Shown piece by piece: positions 60,485 through 64,000 of a DNA stretch of 64,000 nucleotides; position 1 is the stretch's first letter, and each line of letters starts with the position of its first letter. Under the pieces are notes generated by a model. The model did no database searches and was not told the origin of the DNA. It was given only the letters and a program-made list of their open reading frames with translations. The DNA comes from JBEBVQ01 sp964527735 (lineage in GTDB: Bacteria; Bacteroidota; Bacteroidia; Chitinophagales; Chitinophagaceae), in NCBI GenBank assembly GCA_964527735.1, contig CAZGPG010000008.1:62001-126000 (forward strand), in the 5' to 3' direction. A program made the position numbers and the translations under genes.

Positions 60485-60715
60485 TGTTTCAATTTGAAAA
60501 TTCGGGAATTTGAAAATTTGAAAATGAGATAGTTCGCAGCACTGAATCTTCATATCCTTCATTCCTTCATGGTCTCAATGTTGGAAAAATAAAAAACATT
60601 AAGATCATTAAGAGGTTAAGGTCATTAAAAGCTGAATTTAAACCATCTGATAATACTTATTAACAACATGGGCATTTTCAAATTCCCGAATTTTCAAATT
60701 TTCAAATTAATTTTT
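60485..60715. repeat. AATTTGAAAATTTG-type repeats flanking an empty intergenic region
   Basis: 60485-60530 carries AATTTGAAAATTCGGGAATT and further TTTGAAAA units; 60668-60715 carries the inverted form (CATTTTCAAATTCCCGAATT and so on). The 60531-60667 part between them has no gene. Related AT-rich units occur at 16228-16258, near 24600 and at 59090-59115. Confidence 0.5.
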
Positions 60716-61319
60716 TCTCCAAAAATACTGCCGCATCCTCCACGGATAATCCGGCGCCGTTTCCGCTCCGGGCTATCCAGAACATACAGACATCCAGTAT
60801 ATCTGCAGTCACATCCACCCAACCACAGAGACAGGCATCCATTCCTTTATACTCCATCAGATCATTGGCCCAGAAAAGCTGTTCTCTGCTGTCGAACCTG
60901 TTCTGCGCCATACAAAGCTGCTCGCCTTTAAAGCCATGCCGGATACTGATCTCCCCCAGCATGATATTGGGCAACGTATACACAAACAAAGCCGGGCTGG
61001 GGATGCTTGCCAGCGTTTCCTGGTAACGCTTGTCCGCCTCAATGCAGCCGGCTCCGGTAAACAGTACTACACCCGTCTTGTCTTTACGATACCCTTCATA
61101 TACCGGCCCCTGATCTGTTATCAATAAATATTCCGCCGCCAGCCATGCCCATTTGCACAGCAGATCCATTTTGAAGAATTTGGGATAAGCACAACCCAAA
61201 GCATCATAAACCAGCTCGGGCGTCACCTGTTTGCCGGCAACAGGAAACGACGGATGGGTCTTGCCGTTCCGGCTGATCATCCCGTTCTTTATACGGACAT
61301 AATGAGGAATATCTATCAC
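60702..61319 (-). CDS. 3-oxoacyl-ACP synthase-like protein of a flexirubin-type cluster
   Basis: 205 residues. The opening (IDIPHYVRIKNGMISRNGKT) and the CAYPKFFKMDLLCKWAWLAA segment match a protein type annotated as 3-oxoacyl-ACP synthase-like in flexirubin-type clusters, as I recall it. The core (TGVVLFTGAGCIEADKRYQE, then LFVYTLPNIMLGEISIRHGF) looks like half of a ketosynthase fold. No Cys-His-His triad is visible, so it is probably non-catalytic or works with a partner. It lies 7 bases downstream of the halogenase-like gene. Function is inferred from context only. Confidence 0.65.
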   Translation of the reverse strand: MIDIPHYVRIKNGMISRNGKTHPSFPVAGKQVTPELVYDALGCAYPKFFKMDLLCKWAWLAAEYLLITDQGPVYEGYRKDKTGVVLFTGAGCIEADKRYQETLASIPSPALFVYTLPNIMLGEISIRHGFKGEQLCMAQNRFDSREQLFWANDLMEYKGMDACLCGWVDVTADILDVCMFWIARSGNGAGLSVEDAAVFLEKKLI

Positions 61320-61326
61320 GATACAA

Positions 61327-62613
61327 TCAAATACCGGGCGTAATACTGTTATTCAGATCAGGGATTGCATTTTTCTGATCGATGTACCGGGCAAGCGCCT
61401 GGATGTTTTTTTCGTGGTTTTTTACGAAAGGATTGCTCTCATCCCATACATAACCGGCGAGTACGGAGCATATCTGCGCCATGATCTCCTGGTCGGGATT
61501 TTCGGCGAAGAATACTTTATACAAAGTTCCGTCGTACCAACTGTTCACATAGGTACGGAATACATCCACGCCCCGCTGCATAGGTTTCATATACTCTTCC
61601 ATCCAGTCTATCTGCTCACCCTTCAGATGACGTACAACGAGGTGTGCCGCCTTTTGTGCGGAAACAGATGCAAGCGTTACGCCTGATGAAAATACAGGAT
61701 CCAGGAATTCCGTTACATTTCCGGTCAGCACAAAGCCATTACCGAAAAACGTTTCTGTCGTAGCGCTCCATCCCTGGAGCACCCGGGGCTCCCATAATAA
61801 TTCGCTATCCTTAAACCGCTCCGCCAGGTCAGGCTCTGTAGCCAGCATTTTCCGGTATTGCGCTGCCATGTCCCCGGCTTCTGTAAACTGTTCAAAAAAC
61901 TCCGGATCGCCAACGAAACCGAGGGAAGTATTTCCGTTTGAGAACGGTATCACCCAGACCCAGGTGCGTGGATTATGTATATATATCGAAATACGGTCGG
62001 GCTTGGCTGCATTCCTGCTGTACCTGTGCGGATCCGTCATGTGGCAAAAGAATGCCCTGCGGGTATATTGGCCGGAAATCTTATCCAGCCCGAAAAGCCG
62101 GGGGATCACCCGACCGTAACCGCTGCCATCAAGAATAAAACGTGCATGGATCTCTTCTGTACCGCCGCCGGGTGTGGTGACGGTTGTCACAGAAGATCCA
62201 TCATCAGCGATCTTTATGTCTGTAACTTCCGTTTCGTATGCCAGCGGGATACCCATCCGCACACATTCATCGGCCAGTACCTTGTCAAACTCTGCACGCG
62301 GCACCTGCCATGTCCAGTTCCATCCCGGCGTGTACTGCCAGGCAAACTCAAAATCATACACCTCATTATTGCGGACGAATTTGGCGCCGTTCTTCTGCTG
62401 GAAACCTTTTGCTTTCAATGCCTCCAGGAAGCCGGCTTCTTCAAGCGCCTCCATACACCGCGGCAACAGGCTCTCGCCGATCACAAAGCGGGGGAATTTC
62501 ATTTTTTCGACCATCTGAACATTCAGGCCTGCCTGGTGCATGATAGATGCTGCAATCGTTCCGGACGGCCCGGCGCCGATAACCAGTACGTCTACTTGTT
62601 TTTTCATACTCAT
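61327..62613 (-). CDS. FAD-dependent oxidoreductase, flavin-dependent halogenase-like
   Basis: 428 residues. The N-terminal FAD fold has VLVIGAGPSGTIAASIMHQA (about 9-28). The next conserved segment is RFVIGESLLPRCMEALEEAG, then FQQKNGAKF (about 72-80). The halogenase signature WxWxIP is present as TWVWVIPFSNG (near 215). This group includes tryptophan and phenol halogenases as well as non-halogenating monooxygenases, so chlorination is a hypothesis. Chlorinated flexirubin pigments are known from gliding Bacteroidota, which fits the setting. It lies 36 bases downstream of the methyltransferase gene. The first six bases (MS) may not be used; a start at 62607 is possible. Confidence 0.82.
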   Translation of the reverse strand: MSMKKQVDVLVIGAGPSGTIAASIMHQAGLNVQMVEKMKFPRFVIGESLLPRCMEALEEAGFLEALKAKGFQQKNGAKFVRNNEVYDFEFAWQYTPGWNWTWQVPRAEFDKVLADECVRMGIPLAYETEVTDIKIADDGSSVTTVTTPGGGTEEIHARFILDGSGYGRVIPRLFGLDKISGQYTRRAFFCHMTDPHRYSRNAAKPDRISIYIHNPRTWVWVIPFSNGNTSLGFVGDPEFFEQFTEAGDMAAQYRKMLATEPDLAERFKDSELLWEPRVLQGWSATTETFFGNGFVLTGNVTEFLDPVFSSGVTLASVSAQKAAHLVVRHLKGEQIDWMEEYMKPMQRGVDVFRTYVNSWYDGTLYKVFFAENPDQEIMAQICSVLAGYVWDESNPFVKNHEKNIQALARYIDQKNAIPDLNNSITPGI

Positions 62614-62649
62614 AAAGGGGGAGGGATTTTAGCTGCCTGTACGGCCGGT

Positions 62650-63750
62650 TTAATTTATCTGCCGTTTTTTCAATTCCAGGATCGTATGACTCAGTCCCAC
62701 ATCGTCATGCTGCTGTACGATTTCAAAACCGGCCTGCTTAATAAGCTCCGCAAACACCCGGCTGTCGTACATCTGGCTATTGCCGTTTGCCATAGCTGTA
62801 AAGTATAGTGAGGTCATCTGCAGACTGAAAGCCGAGGCTTCGAAGCGCTGGCGGTCCCAGAAGGTTTCATTGACAAATACCCGGCCATCGTCCGGTAACG
62901 CACGATGGCATTTTTCCAGAATAAACACAATTTCATCATCCGCAAAGCAGTCCAGGAACTGACTCATCCAGATGATATCATAATCTCCGGGCAATTCAGT
63001 ATCCTTGCTCAATATATCCTGGGGGTGGTATTGCACACGATCTGCAAAACCGGCCGCGTTAATATTTTCCTTTGCGAGATTGAGCTGTCCCTGCAGGTCC
63101 ACCATGCCGATCTGCACATCCGGATTATACTCCAGGCATTGCAGCGACCACTTGCCGGTATTGCAGCCGATATCAAGGAGCTTCTTGGGTTGGTGCGCAA
63201 ATACGATCGGCAATGCTTCCGGAAATGCATTATCGGAATAATAATGGTCGAAAGCATACCAGCTCGGTCCCGCATTACCAGGGAGCTTAAACAAACCCTG
63301 ATATATGGTGTCCCAGTCGCCCAGATGGCGTAATCCTCTTGGTTTGCCATCCCGCAGCGAAGCTTCCATATCCTGCGCCCCGTCATAGCACACATCCCGC
63401 ATAAAGTCAGTGTTGACGCGGGTCATGGGGTGGTTCAGGAAAAAATGCCCGAGCTTGGATAAAAAATAACGCCCGTCGCGGCAGTACACCAGCCTGATAC
63501 CCAGGCCGGCTTCAAGCAATACACGGACTGCATAGCGCGACAGATCCACTTTCTCTGTTACGGCATCGAGAGCGATGCCCTCCTGCCTTGATTTTTCGAC
63601 TTCGGTAAGGATGCCGGAGTCGCGGAGCAATACAGATGCCTGGAATACATAGGGTGCAAATGCAATAAACTGAGCCTGCGAAATGGCTTCGAGAGCGCTC
63701 ATTTTATCATCTTCAAACAATACTTTTTTTTGTGCGGGAGTTTCAGTCAT
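62650..63750 (-). CDS. SAM-dependent O-methyltransferase
   Basis: 366 residues from the ATG at 63750 (MTETPAQKK); the ATG at 63702 (MSALEAIS) is an alternative. The N-terminal dimerisation/winged-helix part (about 20-150) is typical of plant-type O-methyltransferases. The SAM site is KLLDIGCNTGKWSLQCLEYN (about 190-209), followed by VDLQGQL and DIIWMSQFLDCFADDE. It probably methylates a hydroxyl on the cluster's aromatic product. It is the first gene of the five-gene minus-strand cluster, and its upstream region carries the 24-bp palindrome. Family secure, substrate unknown. Confidence 0.88.
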   Translation of the reverse strand: MTETPAQKKVLFEDDKMSALEAISQAQFIAFAPYVFQASVLLRDSGILTEVEKSRQEGIALDAVTEKVDLSRYAVRVLLEAGLGIRLVYCRDGRYFLSKLGHFFLNHPMTRVNTDFMRDVCYDGAQDMEASLRDGKPRGLRHLGDWDTIYQGLFKLPGNAGPSWYAFDHYYSDNAFPEALPIVFAHQPKKLLDIGCNTGKWSLQCLEYNPDVQIGMVDLQGQLNLAKENINAAGFADRVQYHPQDILSKDTELPGDYDIIWMSQFLDCFADDEIVFILEKCHRALPDDGRVFVNETFWDRQRFEASAFSLQMTSLYFTAMANGNSQMYDSRVFAELIKQAGFEIVQQHDDVGLSHTILELKKRQIN

Positions 63751-63818
63751 TAGTAATAATAAATAAAGGGGATTGTTTATTAAATGGCAATTTGCGCGCA
63801 AGTTAGTGAAATGTGCTC

Positions 63819-63889
63819 AATGTGTTTAATGTGACAAATGTGGAGAATATGCTTTTCACATTGAACACATTTGTCACATTAAACACATT
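63819..63889. repeat. 24-bp perfect inverted repeat of the AATGTGTTTAATGTG family
   Basis: Arms at 63819-63842 and 63866-63889 are perfectly complementary, with a 23-base loop. Related copies lie at 51342-51402 and, weaker, 49079-49125. Placed between the methyltransferase start and the T9SS gene end. Confidence 0.75.
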
Positions 63890-63893
63890 CCTC

Positions 63894-64000
63894 CTACTCC
63901 ACCTGCATCTTGATATGCACATTTCCTGATTTCGATACCAGCCGGACGATATAAGCGCCGGGAGACAAACTGCCGGCATTCACCTGCTTCCGGTTTACAC
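63894..64000 (-). CDS. T9SS C-terminal sorting domain (partial, 5' part beyond the window)
   Basis: The minus-strand frame ends VNRKQVNAGSLSPGAYIVRL, then VSKSGNVHIKMQVE and a TAG at 63894-63896. This is the terminal part of a type A T9SS sorting domain. Only the last 34 codons are in the window, so nothing can be said about the cargo. The gene is on the same strand as the ketosynthase cluster and would be its upstream neighbour. Confidence 0.8.
   Translation of the reverse strand, partial: VNRKQVNAGSLSPGAYIVRLVSKSGNVHIKMQVE

Noticed and set aside
1..64000. CRISPR array or phage/plasmid region
   Set aside because: No regularly spaced direct repeats, integrase, capsid, replication or conjugation genes were seen. 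The repeats present are palindromes or MITE-like.

Overview
This 64 kb window comes from a member of the Bacteroidota, most likely Chitinophagaceae. The evidence is a combination of type IX secretion (T9SS) C-terminal sorting domains, an ECF sigma/FecR pair, a TonB-dependent receptor with an HmuY lipoprotein, a Bacteroidota-type SdhCAB, TAnnTTTG-type -7 promoter motifs, a PASTA protein beside ddl, BatD/BatE, and an aryl-polyene/flexirubin-like ketosynthase group. The species cannot be fixed from the sequence alone. It looks chromosomal. There is no phage, plasmid or CRISPR signature, but intergenic palindromes and MITE-like repeats are frequent.

Layout. 0.1-3.9 kb: an Rrf2 regulator, then a minus-strand operon ECF sigma - FecR - STN-domain protein carrying a surface repeat instead of a TonB barrel. 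4.0-4.4 kb: repeats. 4.5-9.4 kb: a haem/copper locus made of TonB receptor and HmuY, a terminator, then an MbnP-like lipoprotein and an MbnH/MauG-like di-haem enzyme with their own promoter-like region. 9.9-13.3 kb: a two-domain lipoprotein divergent from a 7TM histidine kinase and its LuxR-type regulator. 13.6-18.2 kb: haem oxygenase, ddl, PASTA protein and a T9SS cargo protein, with two copies of one palindromic repeat between them. 18.2-22.8 kb: rhodanese, an unknown conserved protein, sdhCAB. 22.9-29.8 kb: a secreted protein, an SDR enzyme, batD-batE, a polysaccharide deacetylase and TatD. 29.8-30.3 kb: tRNA-Ser(GGA) and a dead GIY-YIG nuclease. 30.3-34.3 kb: a five-gene minus-strand run (secreted protein, ung, acyltransferase, DUF2520 protein, PLP decarboxylase). 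34.4-38.5 kb: ABC-F ATPase, lipoprotein, Cys/Met-metabolism PLP enzyme. 38.5-39.4 kb: gene remnants and a repeat. 39.4-40.5 kb: PadR with a GldL-like membrane protein.

41-56.9 kb holds two related modules. In each, a seven-repeat (SBBP-like, probable beta-propeller) T9SS surface protein is transcribed divergently from a TPR histidine kinase plus LuxR-type response regulator. Between them lie a CoA-transferase, gmk, a DPP-IV-like peptidase and clpS. From 57 to 63.8 kb come dusB and a compact five-gene minus-strand cluster: O-methyltransferase, flavin-dependent halogenase-like protein, a small 3-oxoacyl-ACP-synthase-like protein, a ketosynthase, and a chain-length-factor-like partner lacking the active-site Cys. 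The window ends inside the C-terminus of another T9SS cargo protein.

The best candidates for undescribed biology are the duplicated propeller/TPR-kinase module, the haem-uptake plus MbnP/MbnH pairing, the sigma/FecR/STN-surface-repeat operon, and the compact ketosynthase-halogenase-methyltransferase cluster.
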